Below, one piece after another: positions 38,467-49,656 of a stretch of DNA of 64,000 nucleotides. Source of the DNA: Asparagopsis taxiformis (taxonomy: Eukaryota > Rhodophyta > Florideophyceae > Bonnemaisoniales > Bonnemaisoniaceae); assembly GCA_030407315.1 (NCBI GenBank), contig JALQPE010002028.1, positions 124,001-188,000 on the forward strand, written 5' to 3'. A program made the position numbers and the translations under genes. Within the stretch, counting starts at the first letter, position 1. Each line of letters begins with the position of its first letter. The notes beneath the pieces were generated by a model, which was not told the origin of the DNA, did not search any database, and saw only the letters and a list, made by a program, of their open reading frames with translations.

Positions 38467-39195
38467 TCACTGCTGCGGTTGCTGCTGCTGCTGTTGTTGT
38501 TGTAGTTGCTGCTGCTGCTGCATCAGTTGCATCTGCTGACGCACCGCCGGGCACCAATCGCGATGCAAGATCAACTTTCGCTTCTCGACAAACGATTTCG
38601 AGCAGCACGAACATACAAACGGACGCTGATTCGTGTGCAACGCCTTTTCATGATACGTCAAGCTCGATTTCCAGCGGAACCGCTTCTGACAGCCGACCCT
38701 GTTACACACGTACGGCTTCTCGCCCGTGTGCAATCGCATATGCGCCTTGAGGTTGCTGTTCTCAGACGACACCTTATCGCAGTTGGGATACGGACACGCG
38801 TACACTTCGCGGATACCGGTCGGCGTGCGACGCGTCCTCTTGCGTGGCTTCTTCAGCGACAGCGCGTCCATAGACGAGCCCTCGCTTAGCGTGTAGTTGA
38901 CGCGCGCGCTCGGCGAGACGCGATATTCGCTCTCAGGGTCGGTGAGCGAGTGGATGCTCATGGCGGACGGCGGCGCGCTGCTGCGCAGTGGCGCACGGTT
39001 AGGCAGGGATAGTGGTGGTGTACAGTTAAACGAGGAGGGGACAGCCGATGGGGTGGTTTCAAAAGCGCCGCTGACCCAGCGCGACGTCGGCTTGGCCGAA
39101 TGTGGCGGCGGCGACACGGGCGGTAACACGCACATGAGAGCGTCCGGACGCTCTTGTGCGGATGTGTCGAGCGGGGCGAGGCGGAGCGATTCCAT
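38467..39195 (-). CDS. C2H2 zinc-finger transcription factor with C-terminal polyglutamine
   Basis: This encodes 242 residues from the ATG at 39195. The N-terminal half is Ser/Pro-rich. A basic stretch (K-K-P-R-K-R-T-R-R-T, a likely nuclear signal) leads into three tandem fingers near residues 133-210. They are C-P-Y-P-N-C with H-M-R-L-H, C-N-R-V-G-C with H-E-K-A-L-H, and C-S-C-C with H-R-D-W-C (C2HC ending). The H-T-G-E-K-P-Y linker between fingers 1 and 2 is the classic DNA-binding type, and the spacing in the first two (C-x4-C) recalls TFIIIA/ZIC-like fingers. The tail is mostly glutamine. Family function is sequence-specific DNA binding; the target is unknown. It faces the 9-kb non-coding region with its 5' end. 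Confidence 0.9.
   Translation of the reverse strand: MESLRLAPLDTSAQERPDALMCVLPPVSPPPHSAKPTSRWVSGAFETTPSAVPSSFNCTPPLSLPNRAPLRSSAPPSAMSIHSLTDPESEYRVSPSARVNYTLSEGSSMDALSLKKPRKRTRRTPTGIREVYACPYPNCDKVSSENSNLKAHMRLHTGEKPYVCNRVGCQKRFRWKSSLTYHEKALHTNQRPFVCSCCSKSFVEKRKLILHRDWCPAVRQQMQLMQQQQQLQQQQQQQQPQQ
38471..38520. repeat. Glutamine-codon (CTG/TTG complement) repeat
   Basis: A mixed CAG/CAA triplet run on the coding (minus) strand encoding the C-terminal glutamine tract of the C2H2 protein. Confidence 0.9.
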
Positions 39196-39338
39196 TGCGG
39201 ACGACGAGGGAGACAGGCTGTGGAATGACAAAGGGGTTCGCGAGAGGACTGCTGCGCGTTTTATACAGGCGTGGATAGTTTGCGATTGATTGCCGCTGTC
39301 TGAGTCTCTAAATTTGTGTGCACCCGGTATTGGGCACT

Positions 39339-39366
39339 TGTCTGTCTGTCTGTCTGTCTGTCTGCC
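39339..39366. repeat. (TGTC)n microsatellite
   Basis: Six to seven tetranucleotide units, about 145 bp upstream of the C2H2 start codon. Confidence 0.9.
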
Positions 39367-39429
39367 TGCCGGTATGTGCGTGCGTGTGTGTCAGGGGGTC
39401 AGTGTTCAGACAGATGACCAGTGGTGCAG

Positions 39430-39472
39430 GGCTGGGCTGGGCTGTGCTGCGTTGCGCTGTGTCGGGCTGCAT
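39430..39472. repeat. Degenerate pentanucleotide repeat (GCTGG/GCTGT/GCTGC)
   Basis: About eight 5-mer units in register, roughly 235 bp upstream of the C2H2 start. Confidence 0.75.
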
Positions 39473-42400
39473 TGGTTTCATAGGACGTGCTGGATTGAAG
39501 TATTGGTGCACGCTCCGTGCAGCGTTTGTGTGCAATGAGTGATAAGGAGGTACTGTACTATTGTGAGTAATCGGTACACGTGGTCTCATAGAAACGATAG
39601 TAATGGATGAACACGTGTGCGATTCGATCGATCACCGCCACCTGAGGTGCTGTATGATGCTATTTCTGGAGGTGGAAGAGTGGAAGCATTCCACCACAAT
39701 TGTCCCAGACAAGTAGCGCCTGCGCAGGCGTCGCGGGCGTGGCCGAATCGGCGTTTTCCGGCAGCCCACTTGGCTTGTTGTCCTTGTGCCGTTTCTGCCG
39801 CCCAATTGCTTCCAAGCCGTTCTGCGACCGAAACGAATGCGTGACGCGCGTCGCGTCGTCACCAAGCGGTCCAGTGAGCGCGCGGCGAACGGGCAGTTGG
39901 CACAAGGGAGCCAATTATGGGGAGCATTTGGAAACGCACCTTTTCTGCGCTCACGGGCTGCGCTGCGCTCACAAACTACGCACCGTGCGTCGGACGCGTC
40001 ACTGCCATGCCCGCGGCGCACAATCAATCGACCGACATGCATTCCACGGTGGCCAAGATTACACATTGATCCGCGGCCCGATGTGTCGCCGCTGAGGACG
40101 GTTTTCTTCACGGCGCCCCCACCCCCAGTGTACAGCATCTGACCGATTTTGTCAGCCGCCGAATAATAACGGCGCGTCATCTGTTTGCCGAGATTGATCT
40201 GACGTTGAAATGCCGCGATATTTGACCGATGTCCCAAGTGCCACATGCGCCCCCCTGGCTGCTCACAATTCATGCCACATCACGCCAGATTGCTGCCGGC
40301 CGGTTGGAACTATACCGCCTTACACTTGCTTGTCGGTGTGCTCGGATCGGGAAAACATTGGCCGAGCAGAGTTGCGTTGCTGACGTTTCCTCGGCTCGCT
40401 CCAGCGTATATAGATGAATCGTCGCATGCACCAACGCGTCATCACGTGTTGCTCGCCGCTGCCTGCTTGTAACAAGTGACTCCCTCTGTGCAGAATAGCC
40501 GGCGAGCGGACAGCCATGCTCGCTCGGGCTCGCCAGGCTGCGTGGCCTTGTCTCGTTGTTGTTGTTGCGCTCACCAATGAGGACAGACAGACGGCTGTGG
40601 CAGCAGCAGAGCGACAACAACAGATACATGTGTACGTACACAAGTTGCAGCCATCTGTCGTGCTGTGTTGAAATGGGGTTTTGATGCAAAGGCACGGCGC
40701 GCGTCAGTCGAGAAACCTGAATCCACGTTTCATTTCTACAGAACGAAAAAACTCGCACGCAGTGGAATCATTCTATTCCACTTCCTGACAGTAGAGAAGA
40801 AGATTTCCAAAAAATTCAGAATTCAAACTGTACATTCACTGCACACATGAATTGCGTCATGCGTCTTGTCCACTCGTCGCTCCCACTCCATGCTATGGCC
40901 ATTTTATATTGATCGCTCTTCAAAATCTTTTCTACATTCACTTTTCTCCGTCCCCATGCCCACATATGCCTCGCCACACTTGTGACCGTCGCTGACGCGA
41001 CAAGACGCAATAAAATACTATGCAATAACTCGCCAGCCCACAGTGGCCGGGCCCGTTTAGCCGCCTCAGTGAACAATCTCTTCTCAAATTACGCCACCAT
41101 GCGACATGTTCGTATCCCATACGCCCCTCCATTCTATCATGATAAAAATAGAAGTCGTTCTGCCTACCAAGTTACAGACATTCCAACCATTACATTTCTC
41201 AAATCATACTTGTGCAATGATCAAAACTCTTCCACGACCGTCTAAAAACGGTAAGTTACATACTTTACCATATCGATACAGTATCTATGGCAACACAGCA
41301 CGACAATATACGTTGCTCATACTCTGTTTGATATCATCAACAAATGCGAGTCAGGTGTAACCATGCACTGTGACTGCAACACTCGCCAGGGTTGTTCCCG
41401 TATTCGTTTTGCGGCAGGGTTCTCTTCTGAGAAGAACAGACCAGGGTAGATTGAAGCATTTATTTTCGTCATACAATCGGCTCTACACTCGCCATCATTT
41501 TCACAGTCATAATCATGACTTGCAATACTGTGTCGTGATTCAGTGCACTGCAGCAAGGCGGCAAAAATTACACACCCTATGCGAATCAAGGTAGTACTCG
41601 CGCGTCCGTAGGAAACAAAAACAGTGATCCTATATGTTATTGAGCGTTTCCATCAGTGCCAAAATACTCCGTTTGTTGTATCGTTACAGCCCTTGATCGC
41701 TGTATATGTCATTGCGCAACCTTCGCCCCGTGCAATTAAAAATTACTATATTCGTCATCATACAAACTTCATATTTAGGGTATTGTTGCAACCACATCTT
41801 CGCTGCCATTGCATCCCAAGTCCACCGTGCACGACACTGCACCGCACAAACTGTCTCAGAAAAACTCGTTCATCCCATCAGATGGTATATCTTTCGCTCA
41901 TTCGCACGCATTCACAGGTGAGAAAAGTCCTCAACGCGCTGAGCCACTCACCCCCCGCTCTTTCCATTTGATTTCTGGTTCCGCTCGAGTGGAAACCTGG
42001 AAGCATAGTGATTCTGCAACGAATTGATATATGCATCCAACACTATTTTACAGCATACCATGCCCAGCCAAGCTGACTCGACTCGACGGAAAACTCTGCG
42101 TTTGCACAATAACAACAACAACCAACGGCTCGACTTGAAGTGATGGCATGCAAGTTATACGTGGCATTCTCGGTGCACACTTTGCGCAACCGTTAATTAG
42201 TGTAATTGAAAGTGCCTCACGCAGCAAAACACGATTAGGATTATGGAAGTGAACAAGTCAATAATGGCTACCGCGCCTAGACTTGATACGGTCCTGAGAC
42301 CTGAAAAGCGACATGACATTTTGTAAAAGACCAGATAGAGTCGAACGGTCGGATAGAATAGGGTTGCGAATTTGTGTAACATATTTCATGCACAGCAGAT

Positions 42401-45094
42401 TCATTCCAACGCGACTCGTGACAGTGACTTGACAGTCGGGTGTATGAGCAAAAAAGAAGCTTGCGTCGAGTTGAAGACTATGAGGCAACGCGCAGTTGCA
42501 GCCATGCTATCTGAGGTTGCCGAATAGGAATGAAGATTCGCGTATATAGTATAATCTCGCTGTGCCGGAGTCTCGCGCTGCTTGAAATATTTGCGGTGCT
42601 GAACCATGCCAAGCGGATGATGAAGCAGCTAATGGCGGTTGGTGCCCGTCTTCCATGGCTGTACGTGGCTGCACAACTGGAGCAAAATAGACTGCCGGCG
42701 TACGTAGTAGCTCTGTATGACAAGTACAGTATCGAGCGCCAAATCAGTGGCTGGAAGCACGGCATCGCCCGTCGGGCGCGGCGTTGATGCGTTGAGGCCG
42801 AATGATATGTGCCCACGTGACTGTCGTGACTGTAGTAAGGTGTTGCAAGCGCACGTGCCGTGCCGTGAACAACGAAACAGCTGTGTGACTTATTGCCGCC
42901 GCTATAATATCATTATTCGCGCCATCGAGACTCGAGACTGTTTTTTTCATGATCTCTCAATCTAGTGGCGATTAACATCGCTGCCGCGCTGCCCGACCAA
43001 TATGGGTGCCTTTCAAAACCTCGCGCCCGCCTCTTCTGGCACGTTGCGCTCGCGAGGCTCGGCTAGTTTGGAGACGGCGGTTGAAATGAGTGGATTCGGT
43101 GTAAGGTCGATTGCGTTACTGCTACTATCGAGGCACTCTGCAGAGTTTAGAGTTTCCGCATCCAATTCTCGGTACTTGGTTTATGATACAATGTCTCATG
43201 ACCTTTTCACAATGCCGCCGCCTCTGATTGCTCCTTAACATAACGGTGTTGGCGCGCTCAACAATGCCTATCAAATCAACTCTAGCAGACTCATGATCGA
43301 TAGTGTAATGATTACTGTAGGTCTTTTCGCGGTACCTGACGACATTGAAGAGTCATCGGTGAAAAGCACGTTTATGGTGCCTTGCCAGAAGATATTGTAT
43401 GTTTATTCGTCGCCTTTGTGGCTGTTATAGAATGGAATTTAGCGAGTAGCGCACGCAGTGTGGCATATGCTCGATTCATTTCTTGTTTGGTTGCAAGCAA
43501 ATCATGTACGTTGCACGAAACGAATTATTTGACGTTTGAACACGTTGCGGCAGCGCACATATTGAAACGGTTCTCAGAGCGAGTTTCGGCTGTTTGGAAC
43601 GGACCTCACGAGAGATGATATTGGTGAGGTGTCGGGGCGTAGGAAGGACAAATATAAGGTACGGTTCTCAGCTCAGCTCTTTCCATGGCGAGAGAACAAG
43701 TGCATTATATCTGGAGCGGCTGAACATGGTGATGTTGGTGAGAAACTTAGCTAAGTTGTATATTCACCGTGGGTCGTCAGGAAAGGTTGTAACTGTATGG
43801 CTGCAGCGCACTATGTCAGAAAATTTATCACCAGCAGTGCACAAGCTTGTTTTGTACCTTTTCCTTACCGGTCAGAGCGGACACGAACATCTTCTCAGTC
43901 CACCGTTTTCATGACATGATGCACGCTGTGAATATTTGTCATCGCCAGCTGCACGCGACGAGAGTGATGTTCCAGCTCGGGCCGAAGCACCTGCCCTCAA
44001 CCAATACAATAACGAGACGGTCAAGTTTAGCCAACACGTAATCACAGGGCCACTCTGATTTTGGCCCATAACGTACATGTCGATTTCTCCCTCGTATATT
44101 CCAATAAAACAGTGCCTTCCCCTTTTTGCGGGACCCTGCGCAGCAAATTTATGGCAAATTTGGGGGGGCCTGCATCGTAACTTTCGGATATATAACAACT
44201 CGACACCAGATAGGTTATGTTACCTTCATCGGTTCATTGATCCAAAGTATACGCAAACGTGGACAAGTTGCAAACGGGATGCGTATACGACGTGTCCACG
44301 TGCACAAACCTGCCAGTTTCTCTGTGTGGCCGATGAAATACAATTGCGCGCAAGCATCGATTATGTCCGCAGCGAAAGGGAGAAGAATGAATGCATTGAC
44401 GGCAGCTTTGCAGCCTGGAATGGAAGCAAGCTGGGGTGTGCAAACTACAAGCACATTCATTGATTTATCTGGCGGGCACTGGAATGAACACATCAAAGCT
44501 GTTGCTGGTTGCGCACTACAAGCAGTCGCTCTCTCTCAAGTCGGCGCGAATATCAGTAGTAACGAAGATGCGTCTATGTGCAAATAGGTCGTGTAGCTAT
44601 GAAAAACCTGCATATCGCGTGGCAATCTGACGTTGAGCAATGATTCCATGCATAGGATCCTTAACAGCTGTTGTAGGTATTCATTTCATTTCATCTCATC
44701 TTTTCTTAGATGCCAGGCATGGAAGGGCGTTTGCTGCGGCACGAAACAGCGCGGCATAGCTTGGCAAGGTATGCATGGCAGCCTGTGTCGATGACACCGA
44801 CTCATTAAAGGAAATTTGCGAAAACTGTAATGCACCATGGCGGCCGATTTATGATTTGCTCGTAACAAGTTATGGTGCAGCTGCAGCTGCACGATGTTTG
44901 GTCGCTGAGCTGCTTGAATGCTGTAGGCTGCAATTGACTTGTTGAGCGCTCGCACGCATGTCATGTCCATAGATAGTGCATTGATGAGGTCTGGTGGTCT
45001 AGTCTCGTGTTGACCGAATTGCAAGCAGTCCATCGATTGCTGGGTTGGTTGCGAGCACGCTTGTAGCAGCAAATGCAATTCGTCGGGAGGTCGG

Positions 45095-45120
45095 CGGATG
45101 GATGGATGGATGGATGGATG
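45095..45120. repeat. (GATG)n microsatellite
   Basis: Six tandem units inside the gene-poor region. Confidence 0.9.
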
Positions 45121-45494
45121 CACGCATGCACTGTGTTGAGAGAATAATGACAAGCAGTGCTATTGTTTGGCAATCATAGGCGTGCGCTTTCATGAGCATC
45201 GTGTTAGCATTACAGCGCACAACTATGACTGTCAATACGGCAAGGCACAGCAGTGCTGTGTGGAATTGTGAAGAGTAGAGAGATATCGAGAAGTGTTGTC
45301 CCAGGCCTATGGGCCTCATACAAATTGGTCGAGTCTATCGGCGCGGTGAGAAGCTGATTTGATGGGACAGCAAAGAAACGATGGTGTACATATAATTGGC
45401 ATACTACCCTATCACACGTACTAGTTGTGATTTTCAATTGTGCGGCGTGTAGGGCCTACATGTCTAGGCGTATGTGAAATACACTAGTTTGTGC

Positions 45495-45570
45495 GGTGGC
45501 GGCGGTGTCGGTGTCGGCGGCGGTAGCAGCAGCAGCAGCACCAGTGGCAGCAGTAGCGGTAGCGACAGCA
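45495..45570. repeat. GCG/GCA-rich trinucleotide-like run
   Basis: Interrupted GGC/GCA triplets (GGCGGTGTC, then several GCA units). No coding frame around it is supported. Confidence 0.7.
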
Positions 45571-46002
45571 AGACGATTGTCTATTTCTGTGCGCCAATGT
45601 CATCTGCGGCGGCCAGCATAATCATTGAAGTGAGCAAGATGAGGTAAAAACGAGATTGGCGATCTATTTTAGGAAATCGGGCCAAGGCGATCCGCGATTT
45701 GCGCCGCCGCCAGCAAAGGCGGTTCGGAATAGATCAAATCACAGCGGTCATGCGAGAAGTGCAAGTGGACAGGACTGGTCTCATGGATTGGCAACGCATT
45801 GTAATTGGTTGAGCGCGTGCACGGCGCGTCGAAATTGGGCTCGAACTGTCAGGATGTCATCTGCTCGCTCATGCCTCCTTTCATAATTCATGTTTCCTCG
45901 TCGAAACGCAGTTGAGAAAGTTTGCACTTCACTGTCGCGTATATCATCAATTCGCCTCCATTGTTGGCCGCATGCGTATGACCACGTGGCGACATGATTG
46001 TG

Positions 46003-46028
46003 CGAACGAACGAACGAACAAACAAACA
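46003..46028. repeat. (CGAA)n/(CAAA)n microsatellite
   Basis: Tetranucleotide units CGAA passing into CAAA. Confidence 0.8.
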
Positions 46029-46641
46029 GCCACCCAGCCGGTCTGAGCGCCTCGTCTCGCCGCGCCGCGCCGCTGGACCAATGTAATTGCACTCGCCTCA
46101 TTGGTGCAGAGGCCACAATCGTGTCGTGAAACGGAAAGGAATGTTAGTTTACAGCTCAACTGCATACGTCGCTAGCCAGCACATGCAAGCTCAGCTACAA
46201 TGCATACTAAATATAGATAATCAAATTAAAAAGCAACTGCGTGCTGGCCGCACTGCTTGATGCACAATCAAAAGTCCGCCCTTGCTATGCACATTTTGGA
46301 CCAGTGCCGCAACAAGTGCTACCGCTCTTGCCTGGCCGCAACGAGCCTGTTCACAAGCGAGAGAGAGAGAGATAGAGCTTAAAATAGATTGACGCAGTCG
46401 ACCATTACAGTTGTGTCGACAGACAGGAAAACTGAGCTGCGTGATGCACACACACGCATACGGTATGTTCGCGCGCGGTATCTACGTAGAGGAGGAGCGA
46501 GCGAGTTTGGTGGTGGGCGAAAAGCAGCGCGCGAAATGGTGGGAGGCCGGACGATGCAAAGCGTGTCCGCAGCGGTGTGGAGCAGTCGCGGTGGGGAAGG
46601 TGGCGTGAGACGGGTGACGGCGACGAGTGCTTCACGCGCAG

Positions 46642-46708
46642 TTGTGCGGCGCGGCGCGGCGCGCAGCACCGCACAGTAGAACGGCGCAGCGCGGCGCAGC
46701 GCAGCGCG
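46642..46708. repeat. Degenerate pentanucleotide repeat, GCGCR type
   Basis: About 13 successive 5-mers such as GCGCG, GCGCA, CAGCA. Same character as the tracts near 11.6 and 49.4 kb. Confidence 0.75.
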
Positions 46709-48116
46709 TCCAGTGGGCGCAGTGTGCTGAGAATCGTGAGAGCGCGTTTCCATGAAAAGGTGATTGAATGCGGTAATAGGACGATGATTTGGGCAGACGG
46801 ACGGGTGCAGGTGCAATGGTGGTGGTGCTAGTTGGCAGTGGGTGGAATTGCGGCGAGAAATGTGTAGACGAGTACATAATATGGACAGCGAAACAAGGAC
46901 GTGTGGTGCGCAATTGCATGCTCTCCTCACGATTGCTGGCGGATGGAACGGACTAAAAATAGGCGTTGCGCACGTGAGATAGGCGTGGCGCGCCGCGACG
47001 CGACGGCGGATAGATAATGATATTGCGCCAGTACAAATTGGCACAGTGTAATTTCCGAGGGAAGGAAGCACTAGAGCGCCATGTACAGTATACTGCCTGT
47101 CGTCGACGGTCATACAGCGCACGACAGCACATGGTTACATGTAACGGCGGTCGGGACAGATTTGGTTTGGTTTTTTTTGGGAATGTGAGAAAGCATGAGT
47201 GAGGAGCGAACTAGCGTCGGATGCGCCGCCTCGCGCCGCGCTGCTCGTCCGCACCCGACGCGAGCGAACGAGCGAGTGCTTGTCGTTGTGGCTAAAGATA
47301 GGATTGATCGCAGTGTAATGACGGCAGTTTACCTTGAGCGGTCGCGGCGCGCACACACCGGAAAGCGAACAATATGCAGCTGTAGTCGGTGGGTGGTTGC
47401 CGCTTGGATGTGTGCGCTCTGGTCGCGCGTATGGTACGGCTCCAAAGTTTTCAACATAACGAAGGGAGCGGTCGACGAGTTGCCAAATGTGCCAGCGCAC
47501 GCTTTTGAACAACACAAGTTGGACTGCACAACTAGTGCACTGCACTAGACTATCGAATCGAGCCATCGCGACAGTGCAAAGCGTATGATACGGCGTGCGC
47601 TGGCCGCCACGGCGCGCAGCGCGCAGCGAGTGGTGCACCCAGCAATGCAAATGATATTTGACTGTCACGAGGCATTGGATGGAGCGATGTGTTCGTCTTG
47701 GCAGTATTATGGGGGTAGCCGGTGCCGCAGGCTGTGCGAGGTTGCTTTTGATACATTGCGCCAACCAATCAGCGACGACCTGCCATGCTCGCCATTTCAG
47801 CTGATTTTGTAGTGCTCGGTTGTGGAAAGCCACGGATAAAAGCTCATCGTCGGTGGACCTGCCTGCCTTCCGGCCTCCCTGTTCGGTTGCCAGTTACTCT
47901 GCCAACTTACCTGCCAGCTTCGAACCAGTCGAGACCACAAGACGCCACTCAGCCACCCGCAAACACGCACGTATCCACCGTCTCACCGCACCCTCCCTCA
48001 ACACGCCCGCCCTGCTCCACCCCGCTCAACAACATACTCGCTCCGCATCTCCTGCCGTCCCATTGCTTGCTAGACACGGATCGTACTCGTTTAGCATTAT
48101 AGTCTAGTACATTTCC

Positions 48117-48215
48117 TTGTATTGCATTGTATTGCGTTGCATTGTATTGCGTTGTGTTGTGTTGCGTTGCATTGCACTGCATTGCATTGCGTTGCGCCGC
48201 GTTGCGTTGCATTGG
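48117..48215. repeat. (TTGCA/TTGCG)n pentanucleotide array upstream of bZIP
   Basis: About 19 tandem 5-mers, mostly TTGCA, TTGCG, TTGTA and TTGTG, ending 22 bp before the bZIP start codon. It is probably in the 5' UTR or core promoter. Confidence 0.92.
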
Positions 48216-48236
48216 CCAACACTGTATTCGCCAAAC

Positions 48237-49121
48237 ATGACCGGCGGTCGCAAAAGAACCGCTGCTGACCGTGACCTCGGCGACCCGTCCGACTTTCTCC
48301 AACAATACTTTGACCGCCGCGGTATTGCAGCAGAAGTCGGTACCTCGCCCGTGGAGCAGGAATGCATCCGTAGAGCTGAAGAGGCGCGCGAACAGTTCAA
48401 GCGCGCACGAGCTGAGAAGCGCTCCGATGATGTACGCCCCACACTCTCCGAGGATGCCGATGTGCTCACCCCCGCCCAAAAGTACAATAGACGTCTCATG
48501 AACAACCGCAAGTCCGCCGCAGCCGCTCGCGTCTTCCAAGAAGTTCTCAAGCGTGAACAGGCGTACACTTTGCAAACCGTCGCGGAGGAGAGAGATCGCT
48601 TCGCTTCCGAAAGGTCCCGACTCGGCGGCGAATTGAAGAGATTACAAGATAGAGTTGCAAAACTGCAAAAGGAGAATGAGAGGTTGACCATGGAGTCCAA
48701 AGTGCATCAGCAGTTGCCTATACCCGACAAGAAATTGCATGTGCCGCTCGTGTCTCCCGCTGGTCCGCTGCAGCCGCCGCCCGCGCCGCACAACAAGTTT
48801 ATCAATAGAGGCATGATGTCGTCGTGGTCCAATCCAATGTCGTTGTCACCGCTGCAGGACGGCTCCGAGCCCAAGTACTTCCCGACCGGTCTTACGTGTA
48901 GTCAGAGTCAGAATGAGGAGGAGGACAAGGGTTTGAACAGGCACAGTTTGCCGTTGAATAATCCGCTGCCCATTCACATGATCGGTTCGCAGCCTAGTCA
49001 ATCGGACTTGCCAGTATTCAGGTGTTCTGTAGGTTCGGAGGACATTCCGATGGGCGATCCAGAGTTTTTTCTCGGCTCGCAAGGGGTTACATCTCAGGGA
49101 CGGAGTGTCGCCGCGACTTGA
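48237..49121 (+). CDS. bZIP transcription factor
   Basis: This encodes 294 residues from the ATG at 48237 (AAC before the ATG). The basic region R-R-L-M-N-N-R-K-S-A-A-A-A-R near residues 83-98 has the invariant N-x7-R of bZIP proteins. A heptad region with long helices follows (E-L-K-R-L-Q-D-R-V-A-K-L-Q-K-E-N-E-R-L) to about residue 150, so it should dimerise. The acidic/charged N-terminus and the Pro-rich C-terminus (P-L-Q-P-P-P-A-P) are probably regulatory. N-N-R-K-S-A rather than N-x-x-A-A-x-x-S/C-R is atypical at the base-contacting positions, so DNA specificity may differ from common bZIPs. The open frame runs further 5' through the pentanucleotide array but without an ATG. Confidence 0.85.
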   Translation: MTGGRKRTAADRDLGDPSDFLQQYFDRRGIAAEVGTSPVEQECIRRAEEAREQFKRARAEKRSDDVRPTLSEDADVLTPAQKYNRRLMNNRKSAAAARVFQEVLKREQAYTLQTVAEERDRFASERSRLGGELKRLQDRVAKLQKENERLTMESKVHQQLPIPDKKLHVPLVSPAGPLQPPPAPHNKFINRGMMSSWSNPMSLSPLQDGSEPKYFPTGLTCSQSQNEEEDKGLNRHSLPLNNPLPIHMIGSQPSQSDLPVFRCSVGSEDIPMGDPEFFLGSQGVTSQGRSVAAT

Positions 49122-49656
49122 AAGTCAGAGTCAAAGTCAGGAGCGCAAGGAGAAATTGGATACGACGGAGATTGATTTTCCCACTCATTAGTCCTGCTGC
49201 GCACGTTTTGTTGCACTGACGTTTGCTCACAATCCATTGTAAAAAGCACAGCACACCGCCTAACATTATCTTTCACGCATCGTGATGGAATCTGCACCTA
49301 GCTACATGTCCCACTCTGATGTGTTTTGTTCTATTCACTTTCGTTGTACTTTGCTCGGTGTCACTACGTAGTTGTGCTCGTGCCGCGCAGCGCTGTGCTG
49401 CGCTTTGCTGTGCAGCGCGGCGCGGAGCAGCGCAGCGCAGTGCAGCGAGAAAGGCATACGTGCTGTATCTTTCGAATAAATTGTACTACCATGCGATGGA
49501 CGAATGATCAAGCCAAGTCAACTTTACACAAATTCGTACTGTACATACCTTGCACACGGGCTGCGTACCACCCGCTGCACCATCCTTTCGAGCCCGTGAG
49601 ATCATCATCGGTCGACGCGACCATCAACTCGTCCGCAGCATCGCGCACCAACTCTC
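49122..49656. other. Convergent intergenic region bZIP / D-box protein
   Basis: A 535-bp gap between two 3' ends. It contains a degenerate 5-bp repeat and no gene. Confidence 0.5.
49384..49449. repeat. Degenerate pentanucleotide repeat, GCGCA/GCTGT type
   Basis: About 13 successive 5-mers (GCGCA, GCGCT, GTGCT, GCGCG, GAGCA) between convergent 3' ends. Confidence 0.75.

Larger units (their letters stand above)
39196..48236. other. 9-kb region without a supported protein gene, rich in simple repeats
   Basis: It lies between the divergent 5' ends of the C2H2 and bZIP genes. Many short frames exist on both strands, none longer than ~250 codons, none with a domain I recognise, and several are driven by GC-rich or repeat sequence. 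Microsatellites include (TGTC)n, (GATG)n, (CGAA)n, (GA)n and GCA/GCG-rich runs, plus 5-bp-period tracts. No mobile-element protein, tRNA or rRNA is evident. Long 5' UTRs, non-coding RNA or cis-regulatory DNA are possible contents. Confidence 0.55.

Noticed and set aside
37405..38505. 366-codon plus-strand frame across the hotdog gene region
   Set aside because: Cys/Pro/Thr-rich, no domain, and out of register with the hotdog frame that has the H-F-P motif.
39632..40273. 213-codon minus-strand frame in the gene-poor region
   Set aside because: No recognisable domain, opposite-strand frames equally open, and Arg-rich composition typical of GC-rich noise. Transcript data could reverse this.
46379..47122. 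247-codon minus-strand frame in the gene-poor region
   Set aside because: It spans a pentanucleotide tract and is Arg/Ala/Pro-rich without a domain.
48117..48236. N-terminal extension of the bZIP protein through the pentanucleotide array
   Set aside because: It has no ATG and would encode a Cys/Leu/His-rich repeat unlike the rest. The ATG at 48237 is better.
39196..48236. Transposon or retroelement in the 9-kb gap
   Set aside because: No transposase, reverse transcriptase or integrase motif and no long terminal or inverted repeats were seen by eye.
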